This document shows, piece after piece, positions 11,801 to 19,059 of a stretch of 43,897 nucleotides of DNA (within the stretch, counting starts at the first letter, position 1; every line of letters begins with the position of its first letter). Source of the DNA: JBAYJM01 sp041665065 (GTDB lineage: Bacteria; Patescibacteriota; Patescibacteriia; 2-01-FULL-39-33). Both the position numbers and the translations under genes were made by a program. Under the pieces are notes generated by a model that had not been told where the DNA came from, searched no databases, and saw only the letters and a program-made list of their open reading frames with translations. The DNA lies in NCBI GenBank assembly GCA_041665065.1, contig JBAYJM010000008.1, forward strand, positions 1 through 43,897, given 5' to 3'.

Positions 11801-14800
11801 ATTGTTAATAGAATTTACCCAAGCAGATAAAATATATTTTTTGCCTTTTTCTAAAATTGTCAGATCTTTTGCATCTTTGCCAATAGCTAGAGTCTGAGCA
11901 AGATTACAATCTGTGCCAACCATCTTTAAAGAATAAGTTCCGCTGTGCGATCTAAAGCTGCTTTTTTCAAAAGTACATCCCGCTGATGTTGTCCAGCCGT
12001 CAAGCCCGTTTTCAAACCCGGCATTATTAGGAATTAAATTTGTACCCAAGTTTTCTTTGAGCCTAATAAACTGAGAACAGCCTTCATCAACACTCGTACA
12101 GGTTTGAGCCTGCTTAGTGAGATATATTTCGTTAAAAGTTGCCAGGGTGCTGGAAGTATCAGTAGCATTATTTATCCAAATACTATTATTACCGCAATCC
12201 TCTTTAACCTTTTTAAGTTCAAAATCATCAAGATAAACATCGGCGGTAGTACCGGCCTTAACGCTTATTTTTATCGTAGTCGAAGAATAATTGCCGGCAT
12301 TAAACTGCCAAGTAAAATCATTCCAGTCAGAGCTAAAAGAATAAGGCGCAAACTCTTCTTTTTCTTCACCCCTTATTACTGAAATAACTATGGCGCCGCT
12401 GTTAAGCTGGCCATTTGCAGCGTATCCACCTGAAAAATAATTTCCCCTAGCCTGAAATTTCAGTTGGTAATTTTTATTAGGCTCAATCTTTAGATTGTCG
12501 GCCTTAATCCAAAAACTTGAATCTTCAGTGACAACCGGCGCATTATTGGCAATGATTCTAAGCGCATGAGATTTATTTACTCCTTCATTTGCCACTCGAT
12601 AAAATCGGTTAATATTATCAAAGGAAGCATTATCAAAATTCCAATCAGCTGGAATCCAATCATGGGCAGTGGCCTGTTCCATATTGCCATTTTTAGAACT
12701 AAAGATATTATTTGAATCCAAGCATTGCTCGACAAAACAGCCGGAAGAACCGGGCGTAGTGGTGCAATTACCGCCAATAAAAGTACACTTTTCAGTAGAA
12801 GAGTTATATAAACAATTTGTTGCAGCTGTACCATCGCAGGCACCAGAGGAACATGGCTGTGCCATTTTTACCAAACCGTCAGTACTGATTTGATGCCACT
12901 TTAAAACCGAAGAATTAACAGCGGTCAAAGGATTATCCGTATTTGTTAATTTTGTAATAATATTTGGCGCTTGATGCCTCCAAATATTATTGATTGGATC
13001 AAGCAACATGCTATACCATCTGCAACCGGCATTTTGTGAAGTACAATTTCTAAAATCAAGCGTATCCATTAGATATGATTGGTTTTTACCGCTTGAATCT
13101 GCAAATGATTGGCAAGTATTGTATTTTGGCTCACAGGCTTTATCAAATGTCCAAATCTTTCTTTCTTCCGTGCAATAGCCATAAGATTGGCAATTGCCGT
13201 CAATATCCTGTTGCAAACATTGCTGTTCGTCTGCGCAATAGTCACTTCTATTAATAGCACCACTTTGGGAATCTCTCATCGTATTATGACCGCCATAACC
13301 TTGTCTCCTGCAGTAGACATCCGGAACCTTAAGCGTCCAGTAAGGATCAACCAAGCCCTTGAATCTTTTATCTAAATCTGAAGGATCGTCATATTTTCCT
13401 GCAATATCCTTTAGTGTATAATTTTTTTGTTCAGAATTTGCAATCCTGGCTGCAATTTCCCAGCCCACAGGAACAATTCGATATTTTCTAAGTATAATAA
13501 TCGACCTCAAAGGAATTTCATTTTCCAAATTACCTGTTGCACCCAAAGCAGGAGCAAACAGCCTTGATCCAATGCCAAGATTCCCGGATGAACCGCCGGA
13601 TCCATCTAAAATCTGGTAGAGCTGTTTTTTGTCCTTGATTGCAGAAAGTAGTTTTTGGTCAATAACACACTCAGTAGCGGCGGGATTTGATTGATTTTCA
13701 TCAGAACATTGCGATAATTTGGTTAAAACATCAAATGCGCCAACCTCCTTAAATGTATAATCCTGAAGTTTGGAAAATCTCTGCTCTGCCTGCGTTGCGC
13801 CTTCCGAATATGGAGACGCCAATGGATTTAGCAAACCGGATAAATCCGGCAACGCAAAACCTCCACCACCGGAATCATTACCCTTATCTGAAAATAATCC
13901 ACTTTGCAAATTTTTCAACAATTGAGACATTAACGTATTTATAAATGTCTCGATAAAGTCCCACTTAGTTGCCGTCCATATACTGTCTTTCTTTTGGGCC
14001 TCGCCCGGATCTACATTTGGAGAAACATGAAGCATTTCCCTAACAGTTGTTCCAGGGGTCAGTACCTTTCCGGCCAAATCTTTCAAGTCCTTAAATCCGT
14101 TATTAGCCGCCGCTTCGTCCTCGGCAGCTTTAATTTTGTCATTAACATAAGTCAGTTTTTTATCGCCCAACAGCAGATACGTGGAAATATCATTTTCTCC
14201 AGCCTGAAAAGAATTAGTATATTGAATAGAAAAATCCGCCCTTTTAACTGCCGAATTCCAATTTGTCATCATGGTAGAGAATGAACACCTAACCTGAGGC
14301 ACTCGACCGCCATCCTTAATACTGGCTTCAATAACAAGCCTGACATTTAATGAGGGGCGACATAAATCTTGTCCATACATCTGCCCGATTTGATCCAAAA
14401 AATCGCCCAAGGCCTTATCAGCCGTATCCTGTAAATACGCTCCCCAACCCTCTGTAATAAATAATGGCTTTTGTCCCTTACCGCCCGATGCAATCCAGGT
14501 GGCAGTATCCCTGGCCAAAGTTTTGGAAAAAATGCTTAAAGAAGATTTGAAGGCGCCGGCAATGGCTTCTCTTTTCCTTATTTTTAGCTCATCCCGATCA
14601 ACTTCAGATTTAAGCCTTTTCCAAGCCTGTTCGTTTATAATTTCTGTATTTTGCTTTTCGGATTCTTCCATGCACTTTTTCAAATTGGTAATCGCCCTGA
14701 CAGCTTCAGTACAATCAAACATGTCGCAGATAGGTACCTCAATTTCCTTGCATTTAGCAACTTCCATTTGAGCATCCATATCACTTTTTTCATGAGCTTT

Positions 14801-14935
14801 TGTTTGTGCTTCCTCTTCTGGTGTACTGCCTATACCGGCTTGAGTCATGGAAGAAAAACCAAGAACAATAAAAACCAAAGAAATAAGTAAAAGTATTTTA
14901 AATATTTTTAAATTTGTTCCAAATTTATACTTCAT
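5843..14935 (-). CDS. Giant secreted Cys-rich multidomain surface protein (3030 aa)
   Basis: An N-terminal hydrophobic signal segment (about residues 10-33, ending TQAG) is followed by a helical region (about 35-480). From about 600 to 2000 come Cys-rich stretches in which the pattern C-x(4-6)-GC-x2-aromatic/hydrophobic recurs about ten times. Four jelly-roll modules of the CBM_4_9/galactose-binding type are visible at roughly 745-915, 965-1122, 1447-1600 and 2150-2355. Each opens with a phrase like NAGFENGLDGW or NGNFESV, and the first three close with VYLDD- or VFLDN-type strands. A hydrophobic stretch lies near 2520-2610. The C-terminal 105 residues form a PKD-like beta domain containing YAVEWGDG. 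At 9.1 kb it is the largest gene here. It starts 12 bases after the Ca-loop protein gene and precedes the VirB6-like gene. I infer an exposed, disulfide-stabilised, glycan-binding subunit; no enzymatic motif was found. Confidence 0.85.
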   Translation of the reverse strand: MKYKFGTNLKIFKILLLISLVFIVLGFSSMTQAGIGSTPEEEAQTKAHEKSDMDAQMEVAKCKEIEVPICDMFDCTEAVRAITNLKKCMEESEKQNTEIINEQAWKRLKSEVDRDELKIRKREAIAGAFKSSLSIFSKTLARDTATWIASGGKGQKPLFITEGWGAYLQDTADKALGDFLDQIGQMYGQDLCRPSLNVRLVIEASIKDGGRVPQVRCSFSTMMTNWNSAVKRADFSIQYTNSFQAGENDISTYLLLGDKKLTYVNDKIKAAEDEAAANNGFKDLKDLAGKVLTPGTTVREMLHVSPNVDPGEAQKKDSIWTATKWDFIETFINTLMSQLLKNLQSGLFSDKGNDSGGGGFALPDLSGLLNPLASPYSEGATQAEQRFSKLQDYTFKEVGAFDVLTKLSQCSDENQSNPAATECVIDQKLLSAIKDKKQLYQILDGSGGSSGNLGIGSRLFAPALGATGNLENEIPLRSIIILRKYRIVPVGWEIAARIANSEQKNYTLKDIAGKYDDPSDLDKRFKGLVDPYWTLKVPDVYCRRQGYGGHNTMRDSQSGAINRSDYCADEQQCLQQDIDGNCQSYGYCTEERKIWTFDKACEPKYNTCQSFADSSGKNQSYLMDTLDFRNCTSQNAGCRWYSMLLDPINNIWRHQAPNIITKLTNTDNPLTAVNSSVLKWHQISTDGLVKMAQPCSSGACDGTAATNCLYNSSTEKCTFIGGNCTTTPGSSGCFVEQCLDSNNIFSSKNGNMEQATAHDWIPADWNFDNASFDNINRFYRVANEGVNKSHALRIIANNAPVVTEDSSFWIKADNLKIEPNKNYQLKFQARGNYFSGGYAANGQLNSGAIVISVIRGEEKEEFAPYSFSSDWNDFTWQFNAGNYSSTTIKISVKAGTTADVYLDDFELKKVKEDCGNNSIWINNATDTSSTLATFNEIYLTKQAQTCTSVDEGCSQFIRLKENLGTNLIPNNAGFENGLDGWTTSAGCTFEKSSFRSHSGTYSLKMVGTDCNLAQTLAIGKDAKDLTILEKGKKYILSAWVNSINNAGDAYRISILDGDSVIASSTSYYTDSDVNNWKLISVPFSSYISLINPKVSISISSADGISKEVYFDDLKLEEVRYNVKDPTSYSPLVPSQMPYQQLAYLKKAPDYLNCYRGPDGIWATSTNLTNILSNQSGSCAKFAPVCTADEVGCDIYKPTNGDPNVPGVAETADICPSECSGYQVYKQEKTEFVSSKFVQFIANKTPKYCSASLAGCDEFTNLDEVGRGAEQKTNFVHIKACQKPSIDDGAYYTWEGQETTGYQLRLYKLKKTNTSTGAPCTNLTYPTSTGATGQGVCHDELDNSGICTKEDMASNPDCRQFYDAGGNITYRLLSKTISVSDNCHPYRRTKKELGNDSAYKNCVDSHGWWSNGNECVYMANPSESLTCSAGAVGCRAYTGNYGNNIRNVFSVSDFANNDLQGWLDNLKTASAVTTSPESTYQGGISLTNLGTNTIQKNVLIYQNKTYMLSFWAKSNGNNFKFESIKFSGASSPTDNFSIPSTKDGDLAQARIDVTNEWKYYEVGPVFVTWSPATDGEYLQFNLPSGQKVFLDNILLKEVRDSVYLVENSWFTPISCDNDINDSQGQDAYTRSIGVASPTGICVDQSTNSQTHRCVPGQMLGCKAYTTNNNQLAYLKSFARLCRSEAAGCEKLLYTSNYDNYQGGIFNDPAVGDSEEDKIIVPAYEPVYLVNNSKYSCKAENKGCMALGLPNLNRFDEVIGYSTMYVKNNPDRYATDLCKLNEVWCDQFAGSNSLFYFKNPRNKLCEFRSGAGVEAGWYIQGTDEICQVTPDQTFGTGYEALRNKLQPIGPYSNITGAITSTDTLFNKATYSGWVGTCPSTKSGCTEYVDPIRDIYPNLNYKSEDKISLDPNYLYSTNKIDKIQPGDIRPCKIFYPLGTTSNTFYVKAPLYSDVNCNISLLDSSTVVTRAGVYYAINSETDRSSCGGVADYKTGCVLFNERSSMNYSYTTNSPSALLTERNKYLNFSSQNTYRNYILQRQEPIKPNTENPKDSNVLLKVLPDRTCKDWLYCTMYQKKDDASNNKNSTFQNSDTCLGFDVCEKMDYDTGMCDYFPETEKAIISTSSSNFNYLTGYSVPGYLPMDKMDEIGQTASLVNGNFESVYADSSDLPVGWTLADNERAGGWSKDKFMAGSAPKDREEGASYLQLYSDHRAMSEIISVDRESGQDYIISGWINTLDVHPTTTRAEILVQELNGNNTPLPSDCTVDICSSITLNINGNASPYWTSYSRLRLESGRPWTHVTLEIPAGSLNPGTKRLRIMLVNYSDRKESDGSTTCGLEWNKFTEKDCNVAGYSLFDDMEIKPVLNVYGTGRDYLNRSCRLFPDQSSLSCKYQKDNRLFYGWFGYCISRDPKNPDVCLQWWPVDQIQGETVDEVNEYTGTRPLYQCLSADIEGQMQYGSVDVDLGDIIGSDINSGTLTMGQAKTYPLPTDRVVMGACVVGVEGGSSAGSLSKVTYTTISGKKYGGAVAIHIPIPETPLYVDISCAFYNKMSAIEIIKNSADALINGLFGGIMDIFSSFLPEGEEGTNPLQTFIENQPIAEGSTDTVGSTMAQQAGKLACLIGICGLDEPIKEISWGCLAPDGGNMMCESVPLSVSYYYFDHVTVPCKDMIMTVNSDGVNKGLATRISDIGRGNAYRLLVDKDYFAAEKKDPGYYQYLTVAKPFGSFLSLPGAPEDWDGSGRGGRQPLELSEFDFPNRVMPSYFGTSYNFKDKIDESIKRLVGQCSVSRNICMNPTYLENWRVPACPLPEEKCKLLSDVGRDLPPSSGDSKSSIQAIKNIFAESFNSWVWETDADGYGYYEETITPTDGENRIWTLPQVQCINNSRTANETVASTPPINNLSFGYCYVLPGIDKNKIKINDKLVDDSTLVTSNSSVRLTFNAFVDPDQLPIKSYAVEWGDGKTTSISGVSLRSRANLDYPFALYHIYDYAKLENFPSASCDYVTNECTAEIKIYLRDNWEKTVTTSFKIKIKPQ

Positions 14936-14947
14936 ATGTCTATATAT

Positions 14948-15820
14948 CTACTGACTGGCGGACAATTTTTCCAACAACAATTGTTTTATTTCATCTTCGG
15001 AAATCTGATTAAGCATTTCCTCGGAAGCGCCATTTTTTATCATCAGAGCCTTTATTTGAGCTCCTGACAATTTTTTTAAATCATCTAGGGTTTTAATCTG
15101 CAATCCGGATATATCAATAGTAGATGGAACCATATAACCCTCAGTTGAGCTAGCACCGTCTCCAACCATGCTCGAAAGCTGATCGGGGGTAAGTGTTTCA
15201 TCTGACATTGACTGCTGGTATAATTGCAAAATTTCATTATCAGTTAGGGCATTTACATCCTCCAAACTCATACCGCCACTGATTAAAAGTTGCCTCAAAG
15301 TCGCAGGATCAATAGATTTAGAAGCAGAATCGGGCAGGGCGCTAAAAACCGGTACTGTACTGCTGGTAGAACTGCCAATGTTAAAAAGCCCCGCACATTT
15401 CTGGCCCTGAGGACAATTGGCATCAGTGCCATTTTTTATTTCATCATTATCTTTAATTCCATCGCCATCACTATCTTCCAAATATGGGCTTGTCTTATAA
15501 ATATAAATTTCATTGTAATCTGAAATACCGTCGCTATCTGTGTCAGTATTATTTAAATCAGTTGCAACAAGGGAGGTGCTTGCATTTGAATTGGAAATAT
15601 CGTCTTTTATAAAAAAAAACGGATTGGAAATTCCGTTTACCACCTCATAAAAACCCAAAAAAACCGCCAAGATGCCGACCAAAACGATTGCGATTGTATT
15701 TATTTTTTCTTTTTTTGATCTTTTCTCATTGCCGGAGCCATCATTATGATTTAATTCATCGTATGTTTTTGGATCAAATTCAGAAGAACTATTAAACCTT
15801 TTTGGACTGCCACCTTCCAT
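14948..15820 (-). CDS. Single-span membrane protein with two Ca-loop motifs and a helical repeat (290 aa)
   Basis: A charged N-terminus (1-43) is followed by one transmembrane helix (about 44-64) and an extracellular part. Two Asp-rich loops, DTDSDGISDYNE (about 94) and DSDGDGIKDNDE (about 118), have the DxDxDG spacing of thrombospondin-type-3 / dockerin-like calcium sites. The C-terminal half contains a helical unit used twice: LRQLLISGGMSLEDVNAL near residue 170 and IKALMIKNGASEEMLNQI near residue 260. The intervening residues are Ser/Thr-rich. It is the first gene of the large minus-strand operon, behind an extended -10 element at 15847-15852. It may anchor or scaffold the giant protein, with calcium stabilising the linker. 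That role is inferred from context. Confidence 0.8.
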   Translation of the reverse strand: MEGGSPKRFNSSSEFDPKTYDELNHNDGSGNEKRSKKEKINTIAIVLVGILAVFLGFYEVVNGISNPFFFIKDDISNSNASTSLVATDLNNTDTDSDGISDYNEIYIYKTSPYLEDSDGDGIKDNDEIKNGTDANCPQGQKCAGLFNIGSSTSSTVPVFSALPDSASKSIDPATLRQLLISGGMSLEDVNALTDNEILQLYQQSMSDETLTPDQLSSMVGDGASSTEGYMVPSTIDISGLQIKTLDDLKKLSGAQIKALMIKNGASEEMLNQISEDEIKQLLLEKLSASQ

Positions 15821-15846
15821 GAGTTGTGGATAAATAATTTACTTAA

Positions 15847-15852
15847 ATTATA
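15847..15852 (-). promoter_or_regulatory. Extended -10 promoter element of the large operon
   Basis: On the minus strand the sequence TGATATAAT gives a perfect -10 box with an upstream TG, 26 bases before the ATG at 15820. The -35 position is T-rich and poor, as is usual for extended -10 promoters. It is the only good promoter I see for the genes from 15820 down to position 1. Confidence 0.5.
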
Positions 15853-15917
15853 TCACAAAAAATAAAAAACAACTATATATTAGAACACAAAGTGATTATA
15901 AAAAAGAAGTAATTGAT

Positions 15918-16739
15918 CTAATGCTTTAATGCTTCCGCCAGCCCAATCCAATTTTTGACGCTTAAATCCTGCGCCCTAATTTTTTCATCAAAGCCTAAGC
16001 TCTTTATAACTGTTTTTGCCTCCTCGCTGGTAATTTTAAGGCCTGCGGACAAATTATTGTGAAGTTGTTTTCGTCTTGATGAAAAACCCATTCTTGCTAC
16101 CCTAAACATTCCTTCAGCCTGGTTTTTATCAACATTTTCTTTCAATTTGAGCCTGATTACTGCTGAATCGATTTTTGGTTCCGGCCAAAAACTCTTTTTA
16201 TTTACAATAAACAATAATTCCGGCTCGGCGTAAAACTGGCAAGACAATGATAGCAGGCTCATCTCCCCCACTTTAGCAACTATCCTCTGAGCCACTTCTT
16301 TTTGAACCATCAAAATCATTTCATAAGGCCTTGGCTCTTGCTCTAAAAATAAACGCAAAAATTTTGAAGTAATATTATACGGCAAATTGGAAATAATTTT
16401 GTATCTGAAATTTTCAAAACCCAACTCTAGACGATTAGCTTTTAAAATATTTTTCTCTACCAATTGCAAGTTTTTTTCATTAAAAAATTCTGCCCTTAAA
16501 AAATTCAAGACTTTTATATCAAGCTCTACGGCTATGACTTTTTGAGCTCGTTTTAAAATTTCACCAGTTAGCACGCCAACGCCCGGACCAACCTCCAAAA
16601 TTGTTTCTGTGTTTTCAATATTAGCCTCAGAAATAATCTTATTAACAACATTTTCATCAACTAAAAAATTCTGTCCCAGGATTTTTGATGGAACAATCCC
16701 TGCTTTTGCGCAAACTTCCTTTATTTTTGTTAAATTCAT
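15918..16739 (-). CDS. rsmA: 16S rRNA (adenine1518-N6/adenine1519-N6)-dimethyltransferase
   Basis: This is the KsgA/Dim1 enzyme that dimethylates two adjacent adenosines in the 3'-terminal hairpin of 16S rRNA, using S-adenosylmethionine, during 30S maturation. Visible motifs are GQNFLVD near the N-terminus, the SAM-binding loop VGPGVGVLT (about 50-58), the acidic end of strand 2 (VELD) and the catalytic NLPYNITS (about 119-126). A C-terminal helical domain with FSSRRKQLHNN follows. At 273 aa it has the normal length. Its ATG overlaps the end of the MFS permease gene by four bases, so the two are co-transcribed. It ends about 100 bases before the start of the large operon; no clear hairpin terminator is visible there. 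Confidence 0.95.
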   Translation of the reverse strand: MNLTKIKEVCAKAGIVPSKILGQNFLVDENVVNKIISEANIENTETILEVGPGVGVLTGEILKRAQKVIAVELDIKVLNFLRAEFFNEKNLQLVEKNILKANRLELGFENFRYKIISNLPYNITSKFLRLFLEQEPRPYEMILMVQKEVAQRIVAKVGEMSLLSLSCQFYAEPELLFIVNKKSFWPEPKIDSAVIRLKLKENVDKNQAEGMFRVARMGFSSRRKQLHNNLSAGLKITSEEAKTVIKSLGFDEKIRAQDLSVKNWIGLAEALKH

Positions 16740-17923
16740 ATTTTAAAAAAGATATATAATAAACTCATGAGCCCGCCTAAAATAAATATCGCATTCCATG
16801 AGGCGCCAAAAATCATTATCAAAATCAAAGACAAAACAATTGCGATAATTTTACCTACAACCAGCGCCATTTCAAAATAAACAACCCCTTCCATTACTGA
16901 AGTATGACGCGCTTTTTTATAGATTTGTGCAAGCATTGGCACGGCTACTGATTGCTTAGTTATTCGAGAATATGTATCAATTGCAAAAACCCCCCAAATT
17001 CCTTTTGCAAATATCCTAAAAATCCAGCCAAAAAAATATAAGACTGCCCCAAATCTTAAAACATAATTGGGGTTAGATTTATCTGCCAATTTTCCAATAT
17101 ACAAAAACATGGCGGTTGTAATAAAAGTGGCAATTGCCGTTATAACACCGAGCTCCAAGAAATCTTTGACAACGACAAACATAAATATCGGCCAAATTAC
17201 CAAAACTATTAATTCTTCGCCATAACCTAAAATAGAAATTGTTCTTTTAAGATTCTTTTTTGCAAATAATCTTTTAAAAGCATCTTTATATGAAAAAGTG
17301 CCCGAAATTTCCTTTTCTTTTGTTAAAAGCATTGGTACATTTGAAAGTATCATAATAATCGCCGACAGAATAAACAGTGCCTTAAAACCCATAAATTTTA
17401 CAACCAATCCACCAATAATAGGACCAATCACATAAACTAATGCCTCAAAAACAACCATATTCCCAATTTCCCTGCCCTGCTCTCCATCAACGGAAAACTT
17501 TGCAAAATTAGCATGGTATGCGGGCCAATAAAATATTTTCCATAATATATCAATTATAACTGCCGGTAAAATAAACCAAACACTGGTATTCATGGCAAAT
17601 AATGCAAAATAAAAAAGTGCAGCAAAAATTGTCCCCAGCGTAATGCCATATTCATAACCAAATTTCTTTGCAAACCCCGCTCCGAATGAAACACAAAACA
17701 AATAAGGAATGTAAACCGCTAAGTAAAAAATCAACACATAAGAAAGCGACGTTGTAATGTTAAATTTTTCTGAAAAAAATAAAAATAAAAAAATCGGCTC
17801 AAAAATAGTTACCATTGCCATTGCAAAATTCAAAATAATTGTCGAAGCGAATAACTCCCTGACTTGCCTTCTCATGTGACTGGGAATAAACGAACTTACA
17901 ATTCCTTCTATTTTTCCGTGCAT
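16736..17923 (-). CDS. MFS-type membrane transporter (395 aa)
   Basis: About eleven to twelve hydrophobic segments spread over 395 residues, in two halves separated by a basic cytoplasmic loop (about residues 205-235, including KDAFKRLFAKKNLKR). This is the usual layout of the major facilitator superfamily. The substrate cannot be read from the sequence. The phrase SRITKQSVAVPMLAQIYK in the second half, followed by a segment of the type ARHTSVMEG, recurs in uncharacterised MFS permeases of Patescibacteria as far as I can judge, but I cannot verify this. The gene lies two bases after the FemAB-like gene and overlaps rsmA by four bases, so it is the middle gene of a three-gene transcript. Confidence 0.85.
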   Translation of the reverse strand: MHGKIEGIVSSFIPSHMRRQVRELFASTIILNFAMAMVTIFEPIFLFLFFSEKFNITTSLSYVLIFYLAVYIPYLFCVSFGAGFAKKFGYEYGITLGTIFAALFYFALFAMNTSVWFILPAVIIDILWKIFYWPAYHANFAKFSVDGEQGREIGNMVVFEALVYVIGPIIGGLVVKFMGFKALFILSAIIMILSNVPMLLTKEKEISGTFSYKDAFKRLFAKKNLKRTISILGYGEELIVLVIWPIFMFVVVKDFLELGVITAIATFITTAMFLYIGKLADKSNPNYVLRFGAVLYFFGWIFRIFAKGIWGVFAIDTYSRITKQSVAVPMLAQIYKKARHTSVMEGVVYFEMALVVGKIIAIVLSLILIMIFGASWNAIFILGGLMSLLYIFFKI

Positions 17924-17925
17924 AA

Positions 17926-18927
17926 TTATTTAAATCTTTTTCTTTTTAAAATTTTATACATTAAATACCAAAACCCATTTATAGGAATATCAAAGGCGCC
18001 AATGTGAACAGTAAATTCTCCTTCAGGCACAAATCCTCTTTTAAATCTAGTTATCCCCGCCCATTTAGTTTCGCTTGCTCCGCCAAAATCATAATAATCG
18101 CACCATCTTGATTTTGCCAGAAGAATAGATTCCCACTGCAAAAGATAGGTTGCCATCTTATCCCTAAAATCGTAATCCGAAGAGCCATGGAGATATACGC
18201 ACCACTTGCCAAAAATAATATTTAAATTTGCGGCGATGACTTTGTCCTCGAATTTTGCCACCATTAATTTCAATATTTTTTCTTTTGACAGAATATCAAC
18301 CATTTTTTGATAATGTTTTTTTGAATGAATTTTGATTTTGTCACGCTTAGCAGTTTTTTGCATCAAATTCCAAAAATCTTCAAAATACTCCTTGCCCTCT
18401 TCTATTGTTATATTATTTTTTTGCGCTACTTTAATATTATAACGGGTTTTGGATTTGAACCCAGCTAAAATTTCATTGTCATTATTTTTTAAATTAAGTA
18501 TCAAAGTGCTTTTCGGTTCAACTTCTCCAACAAAATTTAATCCCAAATTTTTTAAAATATTTTTTGTTTCCTGACCATCTAATAATGGCGGATCAATCCT
18601 GACAAAAATCGCGCCTTTTTTAAAAGCGATTCTTTTTATTTCTTTTATTAAAATCTTAAATTCCTGCGAGGCTACATCTTGCGCAACCGGCCCTCGTGGG
18701 ACATAAAAATATTTCTTGCCGAATGGTAAATTATAAGTTATTAATTGTGAGAGAATTTTTATATTTTCAGAATCATCTATTACAGCGATCCTATAAATCT
18801 TTTTGCCCAATTCATTTTGGAATTCTCCCCACGCCCAAGATTGCAAAAAACCGCCGTTAGGCGAATTTTGCAAAAGGAACTCATCCCATTTCTCCTGCCA
18901 TAAATTGTCACAAATTACCGTTTTCAT
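17926..18927 (-). CDS. FemAB-family peptidyl/aminoacyl transferase (peptidoglycan bridge formation)
   Basis: The 333-residue protein has the two GNAT-like folds of the FemX/FemAB family, which use aminoacyl-tRNA to add amino acids to lipid II or muropeptides. Supporting phrases are FLQSWAWGEFQ near residue 28, YVPRGPVA near 75, the lysine/arginine-rich SKTRYNIKVAQKN near 165, YLHGSSDYDFR near 250 and YDFGGASETKWAGITRFKRG near 282. Length and motif order match the family. It starts about 130 bases downstream of leuS, after a palindrome, and is followed two bases later by the MFS gene. The amino acid transferred is unknown. In this group it probably builds cell-wall cross-bridges. Confidence 0.88.
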   Translation of the reverse strand: MKTVICDNLWQEKWDEFLLQNSPNGGFLQSWAWGEFQNELGKKIYRIAVIDDSENIKILSQLITYNLPFGKKYFYVPRGPVAQDVASQEFKILIKEIKRIAFKKGAIFVRIDPPLLDGQETKNILKNLGLNFVGEVEPKSTLILNLKNNDNEILAGFKSKTRYNIKVAQKNNITIEEGKEYFEDFWNLMQKTAKRDKIKIHSKKHYQKMVDILSKEKILKLMVAKFEDKVIAANLNIIFGKWCVYLHGSSDYDFRDKMATYLLQWESILLAKSRWCDYYDFGGASETKWAGITRFKRGFVPEGEFTVHIGAFDIPINGFWYLMYKILKRKRFK

Positions 18928-19007
18928 TAATAAATTATAACAAAATTATAGCAATAAAAAAAGCCGCCCCCCATAGAACAATCCTACCAAAAACCGGCTA
19001 AAAACAA

Positions 19008-19037
19008 TGAATACTTCACACGTGTGTGAAGTATTCA
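19008..19037 (-). terminator. Near-perfect 14-bp-arm palindrome after leuS, probable terminator
   Basis: Arms TGAATACTTCACAC and GTGTGAAGTATTCA are separated by only two bases. On the minus strand, 22 bases after the leuS stop, the hairpin is followed closely by ATTGTTTTTAG, which suits a rho-independent terminator. The tight loop and the symmetry would also suit a protein-binding operator for the FemAB-like gene that starts at 18927. Confidence 0.5.
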
Positions 19038-19059
19038 AATTATAGCTATTTTAGATAAA

